Source: Thermofontimicrobium_A sp034505795
GTDB taxonomy: Bacteria > Zhuqueibacterota > Zhuqueibacteria > Thermofontimicrobiales > Thermofontimicrobiaceae
NCBI GenBank assembly: GCA_034505795.1
Contig: JAPDQM010000183.1
Span: 1 to 5,623 of the forward strand
Length of the DNA: 5,623 nucleotides
Direction: 5' to 3'
Below are positions 4,992 to 5,623 of this stretch, piece after piece; within the stretch, counting starts at the first letter, position 1; the number at the start of each line of letters is the position of its first letter. The translations under genes and the position numbers were made by a program. The notes below the pieces were generated by a model that saw nothing but the letters and a program-made list of their open reading frames with translations, was not told where the DNA came from and did no database searches.

Positions 4992-5623
4992 ATGCACAAA
5001 GAAAATCCCGAACTCCTCTCTCGCAGAAGATTTCTAAAAAACAGCCTGATGTTCGGCTCGGCCTCGGTGATCGGCCTTGCTTCTCCTGGATTGATATTCG
5101 GAAGGTCCGCTGCCGCTCAAACAATGCCAAAGTCCATCGGCAATTTTATTGATCCTTATGGGATAGCTATTGGTTTGAATGGCTTAATTTATGTCACGGA
5201 TGCGGGCGGCTATTGCATTAAAGTGTTCGATGCGGCAGGTAAATTGGTCCAGACTATCGGCAGGCCAGGTAGCAGCGGAGATCGACTGAATTATCCCCAG
5301 GGAATTGCCGTGGATGCCAATGGCGATATCTACGTGGTCGATTCCAACAACGGCCGCATTGTTATCTTTTCGCCAGAGGGAAAATTCATCGGCTCAATTG
5401 GTGAAGTCGGTGGCTATCCCGATGCCTTCTACACGCCAAAGGGTATTTTTGTCGGCGACAAAATCTATGCCTGCAACACCCGCAATCATCGGCTCTCCGT
5501 GTTCGATAAAAATTCCCATCAATTGATAGGCAGCTACGGGGATCTGGGCGATGATCCGAAAGACCTGCCCCAGGGGACGCTGGCCTATCATTTCCGTCTG
5601 CCGACGGGAGTGGCCGTATCCTC
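4992..5623 (+). CDS. Tat-exported NHL-repeat beta-propeller protein (partial, C-terminus outside window)
   Basis: The frame is open from ATG 4992 to the window edge, giving 210 complete residues. The N-terminus has a textbook Tat signal: S10-R-R-R-F-L-K16, a hydrophobic stretch to about residue 36, and probable cleavage after A40-A-A42. The protein is therefore exported folded. NHL repeats follow at about 52-90, 99-137 and 146-183, each with the pattern P-x-G-I, then I-Y-V/A, then F and G, and a fourth begins near 201 (FRLPTGVAV). Such propellers usually bind proteins or ligands, and some are lyases or hydrolases; no catalytic motif is visible here. No Shine-Dalgarno site precedes the ATG (ATTAATTTGTCT). 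The next in-frame ATG, residue 20, would destroy the Tat motif, so 4992 is preferred. Transcription may come from 4788-4816 through the terminator. A weaker alternative is a TATCAT box at 4976-4981 with a poor -35. The fold and export calls are firm; the role is unknown. Confidence 0.92.
   Translation, partial: MHKENPELLSRRRFLKNSLMFGSASVIGLASPGLIFGRSAAAQTMPKSIGNFIDPYGIAIGLNGLIYVTDAGGYCIKVFDAAGKLVQTIGRPGSSGDRLNYPQGIAVDANGDIYVVDSNNGRIVIFSPEGKFIGSIGEVGGYPDAFYTPKGIFVGDKIYACNTRNHRLSVFDKNSHQLIGSYGDLGDDPKDLPQGTLAYHFRLPTGVAVS

Overview
The window is a gene-dense stretch of bacterial DNA with moderate GC content. Every supported gene lies on the + strand. Several starts have purine-rich ribosome-binding sites, and two intergenic sites match the sigma70 type (TTGACA or TTGACT, 17-bp spacer, TATATT). 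Visible Shine-Dalgarno sites and ordinary -35/-10 boxes argue against a typical Bacteroidota genome. The mix of an exported S9 peptidase, a Tat-exported NHL-repeat protein and a molybdenum-hydroxylase FAD subunit would suit an environmental Gram-negative heterotroph, perhaps of the FCB/KSB1/Calditrichota kind. That placement is an impression only, because no marker gene is present.

Layout. (1) Positions 1-726 hold the 3' part of a xanthine dehydrogenase/CO dehydrogenase-type FAD-binding subunit, whose N-terminus lies before the window. (2) A strong promoter at 794-822 starts a compact three-gene unit: a DUF2085 four-helix membrane protein (858-1355, GTG start), an unrecognised small membrane protein with a Cys-Phe-Cys-Cys motif (1367-1840), and radC (1837-2523), which overlaps the previous gene by ATGA. 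(3) A 202-bp intergenic region carries an imperfect hairpin, a TTGACA box and a 12-bp perfect palindrome. (4) Next comes a secreted S9-family prolyl-oligopeptidase-like peptidase (2726-4717) with a Sec signal, a PD40 beta-propeller and a complete Ser-Asp-His triad. (5) A 274-bp intergenic region holds a second promoter (4788-4816), a possible 12-codon aromatic-rich leader ORF (4868-4906) and a good intrinsic terminator (4898-4949). (6) The window ends inside a Tat-exported NHL-repeat beta-propeller protein (4992 to the end), truncated by the window edge.

How the parts relate. Only the DUF2085/unknown/radC group looks like a single operon. The other genes appear to be separate transcription units. 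The most unusual part is 4788-4991, where promoter, mini-ORF and terminator lie in series ahead of the NHL gene. This could be a transcription attenuator, a roughly 127-nt small RNA, or simply the terminator of the upstream transcript. I see no CRISPR array, transposon, tRNA, rRNA or defence system, and no clear new multi-gene system.
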